Source: CBDCKN01 sp965219035
Lineage (GTDB): Bacteria; Gemmatimonadota; Gemmatimonadetes; Longimicrobiales; Gaopeijiaceae
DNA length: 64,000 nt
Assembly: GCA_965219035.1 (NCBI GenBank)
Contig: CBDCMR010000004.1
Location: 1,426,001-1,490,000 of the forward strand
Direction: 5' to 3'
The notes beneath the pieces are model-generated. The model saw only the letters and a program-made list of their open reading frames with translations, was not told where the DNA came from and made no database searches. Each line of letters starts with the position of its first letter. The first letter of the stretch is position 1. Position numbers and translations under genes: made by a program. Shown here in pieces: positions 1 through 7,704 of this stretch.

Positions 1-195
1 CCGAACACGGGCGAGGAACCGCTCGGCTCCGACAATAGCGGCCAGCTCGGGCTTCAGGACCTTGAGCGCGACCTTCCGCTCGTGCTTGAGATCCTCCGCC
101 AGGTAGACGGTCGCCATCCCGCCTTCCCCCAGCTCACGCTGGATGGCGTAGCGACCGTCAAGGGCTGCGTTCAAGCGGGTGACGGGATTGGTCAT
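1..195 (-). CDS. Serine/threonine protein kinase, N-terminal fragment
   Basis: The 65 codons read from the ATG at 195 to the window edge encode the start of a Hanks-type (PknB-like) kinase domain. A short leader is followed by the glycine-rich nucleotide-binding loop GEGGMATVYLA (about residues 23-33) and the ATP-anchoring lysine in VALKVLKP. The rest of the kinase lies outside the window, so its sensor domain and targets cannot be seen. Such kinases phosphorylate Ser/Thr residues of regulatory proteins in the cytoplasm, often from a membrane anchor. It is divergent from the small gene at 370. Confidence 0.85.
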   Translation of the reverse strand, partial: MTNPVTRLNAALDGRYAIQRELGEGGMATVYLAEDLKHERKVALKVLKPELAAIVGAERFLARVR

Positions 196-369
196 GCGAT
201 GCAAGATGCGCTCAGCAGACTCAGGCCGCTAGCAGCCCTATTGGTAGGCCAGTAGGTAGGCCAGCGTCCGACCCAGAGGCGTCGTTACCTTGCAGCGTGT
301 CTGAGCCCCAGACATGTTTCACAGACGCCCCACTCCGTAGTCCTCCCCAAAAGAGCGGAGAGATTTGGA

Positions 370-645
370 ATGATCGGGATTGGCGAGCTGGTGCTGCTAA
401 TCTTGGCCTTCCTCTTCGCTGGTGGGGCTATCTCCCGCTTGGCCACGTGGGCGTTCTTCCGACGGGCCTCTGGTGCGAAGCAAGTTCTGTGGGTGCTAGC
501 CAATTGGATCAAGAAGCGGAGCGAAGCCCACGCTTTGGACTCGGCGGACATGGATACGCCGTCCGTGTCTGCAAAGAACACCGACACCGCACCTTCCCGT
601 ACTGAGGCCAGAGGAAACGAAGAACCACCCCGAGCGGGCCGGTAG
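370..645 (+). CDS. Small single-pass membrane protein, unknown
   Basis: A 91-residue ORF begins with a strongly hydrophobic stretch (IGIGELVLLILAFLFAGGAI, about residues 2-21). This looks like one membrane segment or an uncleaved signal anchor, followed by a basic region and a polar Ser/Thr/Glu-rich tail. GGAGAGATTT precedes the ATG and could serve as a weak ribosome-binding site. I recognise no family. It stands alone between the kinase fragment and a gene remnant. A longer overlapping frame starting at 297 has no hydrophobic or domain logic, so I prefer this one. Confidence 0.45.
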   Translation: MIGIGELVLLILAFLFAGGAISRLATWAFFRRASGAKQVLWVLANWIKKRSEAHALDSADMDTPSVSAKNTDTAPSRTEARGNEEPPRAGR

Positions 646-667
646 GCGCAAGCCAGTCGCCCGTTAC

Positions 668-683
668 ACGCCCGTAAGGGCGT
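668..683. terminator. Short hairpin, possible terminator
   Basis: ACGCCC and GGGCGT form a perfect 6-bp stem around a GTAA loop, 22 bases after the small ORF stop. No T-run follows on either strand, so an intrinsic terminator is only a possibility. Confidence 0.2.
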
Positions 684-750
684 CCTGAGCGTCTTCGGGG
701 CATCTGTATCTCCGATCGCCTATGACGTCACTCCCCGGCAGGCCCCCAGC

Positions 751-1220
751 CTACTGCTGGAGCCGCGATCCGTAGATCCTCATCGTAGGTGAGGAACACT
801 TGCTGCAGTTCACGGTGGGTACGCTCACCGTCTGGACCAACGCCTGGGACGCCGACTTCACCCTTGGCAAGACGCCCCTATCTCCCTCAACCCAAATGCG
901 GATCGCGCATTTGTGGGCCGATCCGCCTAGGGGAGAGAGCAGATTCTCGAGCCGTTCGGTGAAAGGTCCAAACGCGCTCATGTTTGTAGTGATGTATTCC
1001 AGCAAGACATAGTGGCGCTCTCCATGCTGGAACAGTCCGCCTGACAGGCACTCGGCCCTGCTGAGAACTTCTAGAAACTTGTTGACCAGCAAGAACTGGT
1101 TGAGGTCGTCATCTCGTGCCTCTGGGAATCGCCCCCAAAGACCTACGCTCCGATAGTGTTCTTGCCCGATTGTAATCCAGGCATCAAGCTCACCGCTGGA
1201 GCCCGCCACCTGCCTAACAC
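751..1220 (-). pseudogene. C-terminal remnant of an unknown protein, cut by IS-c
   Basis: An open frame of about 155 codons ends in a stop at 751-753 and runs upstream into the terminal inverted repeat of IS-c at 1221. The residues upstream of that point are IS sequence and not gene sequence. The surviving part is mixed alpha/beta in character, with segments such as QFLLVNKFLEVLS and HYVLLEYITTNM and a late Cys-x-x-Cys (NCSKCSS). I do not recognise the family. The N-terminal part is not found on the far side of IS-c, where an IS481-like element abuts directly. The gene was therefore probably truncated by deletion as well as by insertion. Confidence 0.5.
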
Positions 1221-1270
1221 TGAATCGCCCCGGGTTTGCCGGAGACTCCATCAGTTGAGAGGATGGGGTC

Positions 1271-1591
1271 ATGAAGAGAGTAACGAAGTACTCCCCCGAG
1301 ACACGGGAGAGGGCAGTCCGGCTGGTGTTCACGCAGGAGTCGGACCACGCGTCACAGTGGGCGGCGATCTGCTCGATCGCAGAGAAGGTCGGGTGCACGG
1401 CGGAGACCCTGCGGAAGTGGGTACGGCGTGCAGAGCGTGATTCAGGGAGACGGTCAGGGCTGACGACGGACGAGCGTCAACGGCTCAAAGATCAGGAGCG
1501 GGAGATCCGCGAGCTGAAGCGAGCGAATGAGATTCTACGCAAGGCGTCCGCGTATTTCGCGCAGGCGGAGCTCGACCGCCGACCCCGCTGA
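1271..1591 (+). CDS. IS-c OrfA, helix-turn-helix transposase subunit
   Basis: This 106-residue protein is the InsE-type OrfA of IS3-family elements. It has an N-terminal helix-turn-helix (about residues 15-50, including CTAETLRKWVRR) and a C-terminal leucine-rich coiled coil (RLKDQEREIRELKRANEIL) that in this family pairs OrfA with OrfB. Its TGA overlaps the ATG of orfB (TGATG at 1589-1593), so orfB is likely translated by coupling. It differs from the copy at 44396 by a Ser/Leu exchange in the AAIC segment. Confidence 0.85.
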   Translation: MKRVTKYSPETRERAVRLVFTQESDHASQWAAICSIAEKVGCTAETLRKWVRRAERDSGRRSGLTTDERQRLKDQEREIRELKRANEILRKASAYFAQAELDRRPR

Positions 1592-2523
1592 TGGTGGCGT
1601 TCATCGACGATAACCGGTCCGAGTACGGAGTCGAGCCGATCTGCCATGTGCTGCCGATCGCTCCGTCAACATACTACACGTACAAGGCGCTCGAGGCCGA
1701 GCCGACGAGGCGCTCGGCACGGGCTCAGCGGGATGAGGGCTTGAAGGCTGAGATACGGCGGGTGTGGATGCAGAACTTCCAGGTCTACGGGGCCAAGAAG
1801 GTCTGGAAGCAGCTCAACCGAGAGGGCACTCGGGTGGCCCGATGCACGGTGGCTCGCCTGATGCGCGAGATGGGCCTGCGCGGAGCAGTGAGGGGTCGAA
1901 CCTTCAAAGTCACGACCTACGCCGTCGAGGGTATGGAGCGGCCCCTGGACCTGGTGGATCGTGACTTCTCGGCGTCTCGTCCCAACGAGCTGTGGGTGTC
2001 GGATCTGACCTACGTCCGGACAGGACACACATTCGTCTACGTGGCGCTCGTCATGGATGCATTCGCGCGCCGCATCGTGGGTTGGCAGATCTCGAACTCC
2101 CTGAGGAGTGACCTGGCACTCGACGCGCTCGAGCAGGCCATCACGGAGCGTTGGGGTGAAGACGGCGAGCGCCTCGTGCATCACTCCGACCGCGGCGGGC
2201 AATATCTGTCTATTCGCTACACCGAGCGCTTGGCGCTGTCCGGCATCGAACCATCTGTCGGCAGTCGCGGCGACTCCTACGACAATGCCCTGGCCGAGAC
2301 CATCATCGGGCTCTACAAGACCGAGCTCATCTACCCCCGGGGACCGTGGTCCAAGATCGAAGACGTCGAGCTCGCCACCCTCGAGTGGGTATGATGGTTC
2401 AACAACCACCGCCTCTTCGAGCCCCTCGGCCACGTCCCCCCAGCCGAGTACTAAGAGCAGTATCGTTCACGCCAGACAGCTCAACCTGAGCCCCTGGCAC
2501 TCAAGTCAAACAGTCTCCGATGA
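1591..2523 (+). pseudogene. IS-c OrfB transposase, broken by two stop codons
   Basis: The frame encodes an rve-type DDE integrase: HTH_21-like N-terminus (about residues 50-110), the first Asp in LWVSDLTYV, the second in HHSDRGGQY and the Glu region in NALAETIIG. Against the intact copy at 43464-44396, a Trp codon has become TGA (2392-2394) and a Glu codon TAA (in GAGTACTAAGAG, about 2453). Translation should stop after 267 of 310 residues. The three acidic residues precede the stop, but the C-terminal segment conserved in the family is lost. Confidence 0.85.
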
Positions 2524-2538
2524 TCCCGGGACGATTCA

Positions 2539-3805
2539 GGGTTACAGTCGGCACCTCTGAAAGGAGGAGGCCGATGCCGTTCGAGGAGACTCATGTCATG
2601 GAAGAGAGAACGCGGTTTATCGAAGAAGCCCATCGCAGTCTTCGGAGCTTTGCTGCGGTGTGCGATCGATACGGGATTAGTCGCAAGACGGGCTACAAGT
2701 GGATGGATCGATGGCGGCGAGCCGGGCCAGCAGGTCTGGAGAATCGAGCGAGTCGACCCGGGCATTGCCCATGGGCTACGCCTAGTGAGGTGGTCGAGAC
2801 GATCCTCGAGGTTAGACGCAAGTATGACGACTTCGGGCCGAAGAAGATCCAGTGGTACCTGCAGACGCATCGGCCGGAGCTAGCACTGCCCTCACGACAG
2901 ACGATGCACAACATCCTGGTGCGTCACGACCTGGTGCCGAGGCGTCGGCGAAGGGTGCGCCGCTGGCACCCGGGTCGACCCGATACCAACGCATCTGAAC
3001 CGAACGGGACGTGGACGGCCGACTTCAAGGGCGAGTTCCCGATGGGTGACGGTGAGCTGTGCTACCCGCTTACTGTGCAGGACATGCATTCGAGGTTCGT
3101 ACTGGAGTGTTGGGGTCGTCCGGACGTGACAATCGACGGCGTGATCCCAGTGTTCACGCGGCTATTTCGCCAACACGGTCTACCCGAACGGATCCGTACG
3201 GACAACGGCACTCCCTTCGCTTCGAACGCACTAGGCCGTCTCTCTCGGCTGTCCGTGTGGTTCATTCAGGTGGGCATTCTGCCTGAGCTCATCGAGCCTG
3301 GCTGCCCTCAGCAGAACGGCAAGCACGAGAACATGCACCTGGTGCTAAAGAGGCGTACCACCCGACCTCCGAGCTCCAACATGCGGACCCAGCAGCAAGC
3401 GTTTCGAAGATTCAGGAAGCTCTACAACGAAGTCCGGCCTCACGAGGCGTTGGACGGTGCCGTGCCCTCCAATCTCTACCGACCCTCACCTCGACCCTTC
3501 CCGAAGCAACTCGACCCGGTCACGTATCCGGGCCACTTCGAGACCCGGCTCGTCAGCACGAACGGTGGCATCCGCTGGTACGGGGACCGTGTGCCCGTCG
3601 GCCGACTCTTCGCTGGGCATGAAGTCGGACTGGAAGAGATTGACCACGGTCTCTTTGAGGTCTACTTCGGACCCATCTGGCTAGGACGCTTTGTTGAACC
3701 CAAACGCCTCATCTTCGACTCCCTCGGACGAGGGAAGAGACGAACTGGAGGCACTTGCAAAGGACGGAGAACTGTTACTCAGGTCTCTTGACTTAACTGT
3801 TACCC
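2539..3805 (+). mobile_element. IS481-like element, abutting IS-c
   Basis: One long transposase gene is flanked by short inverted ends, GGGTTACAGT at 2539-2548 and ACTGTTACCC at 3796-3805 (one mismatch). A near-copy of the right end, ACTGTTACTCAGGTC, lies just inside at 3771-3785. The left end touches the last base of IS-c with no intervening host DNA, and the right end is 14 bases from the nitrilase stop codon. Boundaries rest on the inverted ends only, since there is no second copy in the window. Confidence 0.6.
2574..3791 (+). CDS. IS481-family DDE transposase
   Basis: The protein has about 405 residues. The N-terminal helix-turn-helix resembles the IS481/IS30 type (SFAAVCDRYGISRKTGYKW, about residues 30-48). 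The integrase core then shows the first Asp in GTWTADFKGEF, the second in RIRTDNGTPF and the Glu in CPQQNGKHENMH. WTADFKGEF is characteristic of IS481. A strong ribosome-binding site (AAAGGAGGAGG) stands five bases before the ATG at 2574, which decides the start. The frame is intact, so the element could be active. Confidence 0.85.
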   Translation: MPFEETHVMEERTRFIEEAHRSLRSFAAVCDRYGISRKTGYKWMDRWRRAGPAGLENRASRPGHCPWATPSEVVETILEVRRKYDDFGPKKIQWYLQTHRPELALPSRQTMHNILVRHDLVPRRRRRVRRWHPGRPDTNASEPNGTWTADFKGEFPMGDGELCYPLTVQDMHSRFVLECWGRPDVTIDGVIPVFTRLFRQHGLPERIRTDNGTPFASNALGRLSRLSVWFIQVGILPELIEPGCPQQNGKHENMHLVLKRRTTRPPSSNMRTQQQAFRRFRKLYNEVRPHEALDGAVPSNLYRPSPRPFPKQLDPVTYPGHFETRLVSTNGGIRWYGDRVPVGRLFAGHEVGLEEIDHGLFEVYFGPIWLGRFVEPKRLIFDSLGRGKRRTGGTCKGRRTVTQVS

Positions 3806-3819
3806 AGGTCCTTTACCGC

Positions 3820-4791
3820 TCACTGCTCGTCCGCATCTTCCACACAGTCTTCAACGTGCAGGATGCGCCTGACACCTTGATGGACTCTCAGCTCGAAGAT
3901 ATCGGGCCGCGCATAGTGACCCGCGATGTCGAGTTGCCATCGAGGGCCGATGAGTTGATGGGGATCAACGTCTGCATAGAGGATCCCCTCTTCCGCTTCC
4001 AGGGGTCCTGTCACGATCTTGCCGTCGGGATCCACGATCAGACTCAGGCCCGGATTGATCCAGCCTTCCGCGTCGCCGAGGTATGCCTCCTTAAAGTCGA
4101 GCACGTCAGGGATGTCGTCCTTATGGAAGGCTTGGCACGCCCCGATTACGAAGCAACGCCCTTCCTTCGCCACGTGGCGCATGGTCGAGATCCACGGCTC
4201 ACCACGATCCCAGGTTGGGGCGGCGTGAATCTGCTCACCCCATGCCGACAGCGCGTAGCGGGCGAGTGGCATATAGTTCTCCCAGCACAGCAACCCGCTA
4301 AGGCGCCCGATCGGGAGGTCGAATACCTCAAGATCGCCCTCGGCGCCTTGGCCCCACACCAACCGTTCTCCTGCGGTCGGGATCAGCTTCCGATGTTTGC
4401 CCAACACCTGACCGTCCGGACCCAGATAGAGAAGAGTATTGTAAAGCGTCGAGTCGCTTGCCTCGGAGTTCCTTTCATTGACCCCCATCGCAACGGTGAT
4501 GCCGCAGTCGGCGGCTACCTCACCAAGCTGCTCGGTCTCGGGTCCGGGAATGGAGATGGAGTTTCGGTGGAGCTCGCTGTAAAGAACTCGAAGCGGATGG
4601 GTATGACCGGGTGGGACAAACCACACCCACAGCGGATAGCCAGGGACGAACGCCTCAGGGAAGACGGCGAGCGTGGCACCCCCCTTCGCAGCCTCCTCTA
4701 TCAACCGGCTCGCTTTATCGATTGTCGCCTCAAGATCCAAGAATACGGATGAAGCTTGTACGGCAGCGATCTTGAAGGAGTCTGGTCCCAA
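3820..4791 (-). CDS. Nitrilase (carbon-nitrogen hydrolase)
   Basis: This 323-residue protein has the full nitrilase catalytic triad: Glu in FPEAFVPGYP (about residue 47), Lys in HRKLIPT (about 134) and Cys in LLCWENYMPLAR (about 168). The CWEN(Y/L)MPL form is typical of true nitrilases (EC 3.5.5.1), which hydrolyse organic nitriles to carboxylic acid and ammonia, and not of amidases or NAD synthetase domains. Length is near the family norm (about 310-370). The best start is a TTG at 4791, and no ATG in frame precedes the conserved KIAAVQAS. It is a complete gene stranded between an IS481-like element and IS-a, with no metabolic partner beside it. The native substrate (aryl, arylaceto- or aliphatic nitrile) cannot be told from sequence. 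Confidence 0.9.
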   Translation of the reverse strand: MGPDSFKIAAVQASSVFLDLEATIDKASRLIEEAAKGGATLAVFPEAFVPGYPLWVWFVPPGHTHPLRVLYSELHRNSISIPGPETEQLGEVAADCGITVAMGVNERNSEASDSTLYNTLLYLGPDGQVLGKHRKLIPTAGERLVWGQGAEGDLEVFDLPIGRLSGLLCWENYMPLARYALSAWGEQIHAAPTWDRGEPWISTMRHVAKEGRCFVIGACQAFHKDDIPDVLDFKEAYLGDAEGWINPGLSLIVDPDGKIVTGPLEAEEGILYADVDPHQLIGPRWQLDIAGHYARPDIFELRVHQGVRRILHVEDCVEDADEQ

Positions 4792-4940
4792 GTGCCCGTT
4801 CCTCGAAAAGGGGTCCGTCTAACGACCTTACGATTCTGCTCCGCGACCAAGATGCGCACCGCAAGCGTAGAGCGCGAGCCTCGTGGAGGACGAGGCGGAC
4901 CGGAGCCTGTCAACGCCAGTGAGACACTCTTGGGAATTAA

Positions 4941-5993
4941 TTAGAGAGCAATCTCCTGTGTCGTGAGGGAGGGGGTTGGAGGATTGATCCAGACGGCCTC
5001 CGGGAGCGGTTTGGGCTTCGGCTCACCGGAGACGAAGCGGTCGGGATGAGCGGCCCAGGCCTCGCGTAGCACGGCCTCCCTGCCGGCGATGACCTGATCG
5101 GCGTGACCGAAGTGGACCTGTTCGGGGGTCAGCATCGAGATGCCGCCATGGCGGTGCTCGGCATTGTACCAGCGGAAGAACGAGCGACAGAACATTTTGG
5201 CCTGGCCCTGATCCTCGAACCGTCCAGGAAACGAGGGATGGTACTTCAAGGTCTTGAACTGGGCCTCGGAGAACGGATTGTCATCCGACACCTGAGGTCG
5301 GCTCAGCGAGCGGGTCACCCCGAGATCGGCGAGGAGCTGAGCCGTGCATTGGCTCGTCATCGGAGCTCCTCGATCCGAGTGCAAGGTCAGGACCTGGGGC
5401 TGGACGCCATGCTTCAGGCAACTCTGCTGGATCAGGCGCCCGGCCAAGGCCGAGCTCTCCCGATCCGCCACCATCCATCCCACGATGTAGCGGCTGAAGA
5501 TGTCCATGATGACGTAGAGGTAGAAGTAGCTCCACTTCCTCGGCCCCAGCAGCCGTGTGATATCCCAGGACCAGACCTGGCCCGGGCCCGTCGCCATCAA
5601 CTCGGGTTTCTGGTATTCGGGATGACTCCGCTGCGCTCGGCGCTCTCGAACTGGCACTTGGGAGGCCAGAACGCGATACATCGTACGTTCGCTGCACAGG
5701 TAGACGTCTTCGTCGAGCAGGGTCGCCACAACCTCGGCCGGGGACCGGTCCACGAATCGCTCCGAACACAGCGTGTCGAAGACCTTGTCTCGTTCCTTCT
5801 CGCTCAAGGCACGGGCTGAGGTCGGGCGGGGCTGCTGATGCCCGGTCGATGGCCTCCGACGACGATAGAACGTGGCTCGGGCGACCCTGAGCGCATCGCA
5901 CGCGGGCTTTACCCCTACGTACGTGGCCAGCGCCTCGGCCGCCTTCACGAGTTCGTCCCGTCCTCGAGGCTCAATCCCAGCAGCCCTGCAACT
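4941..5993 (-). CDS. IS-a OrfB transposase, reached by -1 frameshift
   Basis: This is a DDE transposase of the IS3 family: HTH_21 segment (about residues 80-130), first Asp in WSWDITRLLG, second in LTLHSDRGAPMT and Glu region in NPFSEAQFKTLKYHP, with the usual C-terminal WYNAEHRH. It has no good start of its own. The frame is entered from OrfA at the slippery heptamer G GGA AAA (complement of 5993-5999), a standard X-XXY-YYZ signal for programmed -1 slippage, giving OrfAB. The copy is uninterrupted and could be the active source of the other two. Confidence 0.85.
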   Translation of the reverse strand, partial: SCRAAGIEPRGRDELVKAAEALATYVGVKPACDALRVARATFYRRRRPSTGHQQPRPTSARALSEKERDKVFDTLCSERFVDRSPAEVVATLLDEDVYLCSERTMYRVLASQVPVRERRAQRSHPEYQKPELMATGPGQVWSWDITRLLGPRKWSYFYLYVIMDIFSRYIVGWMVADRESSALAGRLIQQSCLKHGVQPQVLTLHSDRGAPMTSQCTAQLLADLGVTRSLSRPQVSDDNPFSEAQFKTLKYHPSFPGRFEDQGQAKMFCRSFFRWYNAEHRHGGISMLTPEQVHFGHADQVIAGREAVLREAWAAHPDRFVSGEPKPKPLPEAVWINPPTPSLTTQEIAL

Positions 5994-6397
5994 TTTCCCT
6001 GGACGTCGATGATCAGGCGCGCCTTCTCGAGTTCCTTCTCCAGGCGAGTGTTCTCGCGCTCCAGCTTGCGCACTTTCCCCTCCAGCGGATTCCGTTCGCT
6101 CGGCTTTCGACCTCGTCTCTTCGACAGCACTCTCAGCGACCCACTCCGCACCGCCTTGCGCCATGTCGTCAGGTGCGACGAGTACAAGCCCTCCCGTCGC
6201 AGGAGTCGCCCTACCTCTCCCGGCTCCGTGCACCGGTCCGCTTCTTCGACGACCCGCAGCTTGTACGACGGACTAAACCGTCGGCGCGTCGGCTTATCTA
6301 CCACCTCCGCGTCCGGAGCAGCTGCCGCGCTTCGCTTACCCTCCCAGGTTAGTGGGGCGATTCCATTCTCTTCCATTCTCTCTCGGTGTCCCAGCAT
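5945..6397 (-). CDS. IS-a OrfA, DNA-binding subunit
   Basis: The 150-residue protein has a helix-turn-helix of the IS3 OrfA type (FSPSYKLRVVEEAD and LYSSHLTTWRKAV, about residues 40-85) and a charged coiled coil (KVRKLERENTRLEKELEKARLI). It ends at 5945, about 48 bases after the G GGA AAA slippery site in its own frame. Free OrfA and the OrfAB fusion would therefore both be made, as is usual for this family. Confidence 0.85.
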   Translation of the reverse strand: MLGHRERMEENGIAPLTWEGKRSAAAAPDAEVVDKPTRRRFSPSYKLRVVEEADRCTEPGEVGRLLRREGLYSSHLTTWRKAVRSGSLRVLSKRRGRKPSERNPLEGKVRKLERENTRLEKELEKARLIIDVQGKVAGLLGLSLEDGTNS

Positions 6398-6524
6398 CCT
6401 CGGTTTCTCTGCCTTCGCCCTACTCTAATTCTTTACTCGTTCCGTGTCTCACCTAAGTTGGCAGAGAGGGGTTGGGCGATGGCTGCAATGGGACTGATGA
6501 GAGGGCGATAGTTCTCCAGTTTGC

Positions 6525-6683
6525 CCGTCTCCCGTCGGCGTGGTCTACATCTCCGCCTACCCGACAAGCAAGCTGTTGGCCGAACGCCGCGTAAAGCCCA
6601 CCGACATCTGTTTGCAGAAGCCCTTCGACGCCGAGGCGCTGGCGTCGGGCATGGATCAGGCGCTGGCACGCGCAGCAAGGTGA
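6525..6683 (+). pseudogene. Response-regulator receiver domain, C-terminal remnant
   Basis: The frame ending at the TGA at 6681 encodes VVYISAYPTSK followed by KPTDICLQKPFDAEAL. These are the beta-4 (Ser/Thr switch) and beta-5 Lys-Pro-Phe elements of a CheY-like receiver domain, as in the C-terminal receiver of hybrid histidine kinases. The frame is blocked by an in-frame TGA at 6498-6500, and the phosphoacceptor Asp and everything upstream are missing. The break lies within about 60 bases of the IS-a end, so IS-a activity probably deleted the rest of the gene. Confidence 0.6.
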
Positions 6684-6697
6684 TTTAGCTCCATTCG

Positions 6698-7066
6698 TCA
6701 GTTGCATTGGACAAATAGCCCGTGAGTGTGGGGCGTCCCCGTCGTCCCCAACGTGGCTCCGCTGGTGGAGTTGACCGTTACGCCCTGATTGGCCTGGAGC
6801 TGGGCGAAGTGCTCGGCCGTGAGCGTCACGAAGTGTGCGTGGCCGCCCGTGCCCTGGATGTTGTAGGTCTTCTCCACGCCTGCCCGCACGTCTTCTGCGG
6901 AGACCCGCAGTGAGTGGGAAGTGGACAAAAGATTCCACCCAGCTCCGTTGGAAAGGCAGTCCGGTCCGGTCGGTGGGGTGGCGGCCTCGTCGCCGCCGCA
7001 CGACAACGCGCTGGTGGCGAGAACGGTCAAGGTGGTCGCGAGAATCTCTCTTCGAGTGTGTCTCAT
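6698..7066 (-). CDS. Small secreted lipoprotein with His-x-His motifs
   Basis: This 122-residue protein starts MRHTRREILATTL, a twin-arginine-like signal ending in a lipobox (ATSALSC, Cys about residue 23). The mature part has a GGHAHFVTLTAEHF segment and a C-terminal GTPHTHGLFVQC. This pattern of paired His motifs near the end is common in small exported proteins of unknown function in environmental bacteria, and the His and Cys residues might bind a metal. It has no partner beside it. The product should be anchored outside the inner membrane. Confidence 0.65.
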   Translation of the reverse strand: MRHTRREILATTLTVLATSALSCGGDEAATPPTGPDCLSNGAGWNLLSTSHSLRVSAEDVRAGVEKTYNIQGTGGHAHFVTLTAEHFAQLQANQGVTVNSTSGATLGTTGTPHTHGLFVQCN

Positions 7067-7102
7067 TCTCGGACTCCGTGCTCTTGGGGGTTGGGCGTTT
7101 CT

Positions 7103-7363
7103 TTACCCCTCCGTTGCGAAATTCGTTTCCTGGCATGCGTCTTCCAGTAACACCGGGCGAACAAAGGGTGTAACGGAGCAAACCGCGCCCGAGACGTGAC
7201 TCTGCGCTAGTGGGGAGATCCCTGATAGGTGCGGGTTGGTGGTGGTGCGCACGGCTCTCACCGTCTCACTAGAAAACGGCACCGGCCACTCCCCAGGCTC
7301 ATCCGTCTCCACCTCGAACTCCTCATGCTCCCAGGCACATTCGATACAATCCGTAATGTGCAT
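7103..7363 (-). CDS. Doubtful short ORF
   Basis: An 86-codon frame opens with an acidic segment (CAWEHEEFEVETDEPGEWPVPF) that reads like real protein. The C-terminal half runs back over the region upstream of the lipoprotein gene and looks random. I see no ribosome-binding site or recognisable family. It could be the remnant of a gene whose remainder was lost. Confidence 0.2.
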   Translation of the reverse strand: MHITDCIECAWEHEEFEVETDEPGEWPVPFSSETVRAVRTTTNPHLSGISPLAQSHVSGAVCSVTPFVRPVLLEDACQETNFATEG

Positions 7364-7683
7364 TGGAATGTGGAGGTCAGAAGTCGGGACGATGCCTCAC
7401 GACCCCACGCGACGAGCCCCATACGCTCCCCACTCACGCTAGACAGGACGTCTTTATGGACCGAGTGGTAACTCCTTGTCTCTTAACCCTTTACCTTTTC
7501 TGTGCTGTGAATGCCTCGTCCAATTCACATCCCGCCGCTTCCTGGGCTTACCCCGTTTTGGTGGACGGTTGAGAGTGGTTGTTTTTGTGATCAGCCCAAA
7601 TCCGGGGGGTGAAGAGCTTCCGCTTCGCTGCAGGCGGAGCGGAAGAGAGAGCGACTGGGCCATGGACGCGCAGCATTCGTAGA
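7364..7683. other. Gene-poor stretch with one hairpin
   Basis: No convincing gene is seen here. CTTCCGCT and AGCGGAAG at about 7618-7644 form an 8-bp stem. The stretch ends at IS-d and is probably debris of earlier insertions. Confidence 0.4.
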
Positions 7684-7704
7684 GTCCCTGGCATGGGTGG
7701 GTGT

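Larger units (their letters stand above)
1221..2538 (+). mobile_element. IS-c copy 1 (IS3 family), both ends present
   Basis: The ends are 27-bp imperfect inverted repeats: TGAATCGCCCCGGG...CGGAGACT on the left (1221-1247) and its counterpart with TGAATCGTCCCGGG on the right (2512-2538). The element is about 1318 bp with orfA and orfB. A second copy lies at 43462-44766 on the other strand. No target duplication is visible: the left flank ends CAC and the right flank starts GGG, and an IS481-like element begins immediately after it. Loss of the duplication suggests later rearrangement. Confidence 0.85.
4902..6471 (-). mobile_element. IS-a copy 1 (IS3 family), apparently intact
   Basis: The element is about 1.57 kb. 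Inner inverted repeats are TGTCAACGCCAGTGAGACA at the 3-prime end (from 4909) and TGCCAACTTAGGTGAGACA at the other end (to 6463). CGGAGCC outside the first and GAGAGGGG outside the second are also shared with other copies, so the true ends lie near 4902 and 6471. It carries orfA and orfB with an intact frameshift signal. No target duplication is visible, and the flanks are unrelated gene remnants, which suggests recombination between copies. Confidence 0.8.

Noticed and set aside
1666..2433. Long minus-strand ORF opposite IS-c OrfB
   Set aside because: It is antisense to a clear transposase, with composition expected from the GC-rich complement. The same holds for the matching ORF at 43554-44321 and for those opposite IS-a and IS-b.
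3691..4752. 353-codon plus-strand ORF over the nitrilase
   Set aside because: It is antisense to an intact nitrilase with all three catalytic residues.
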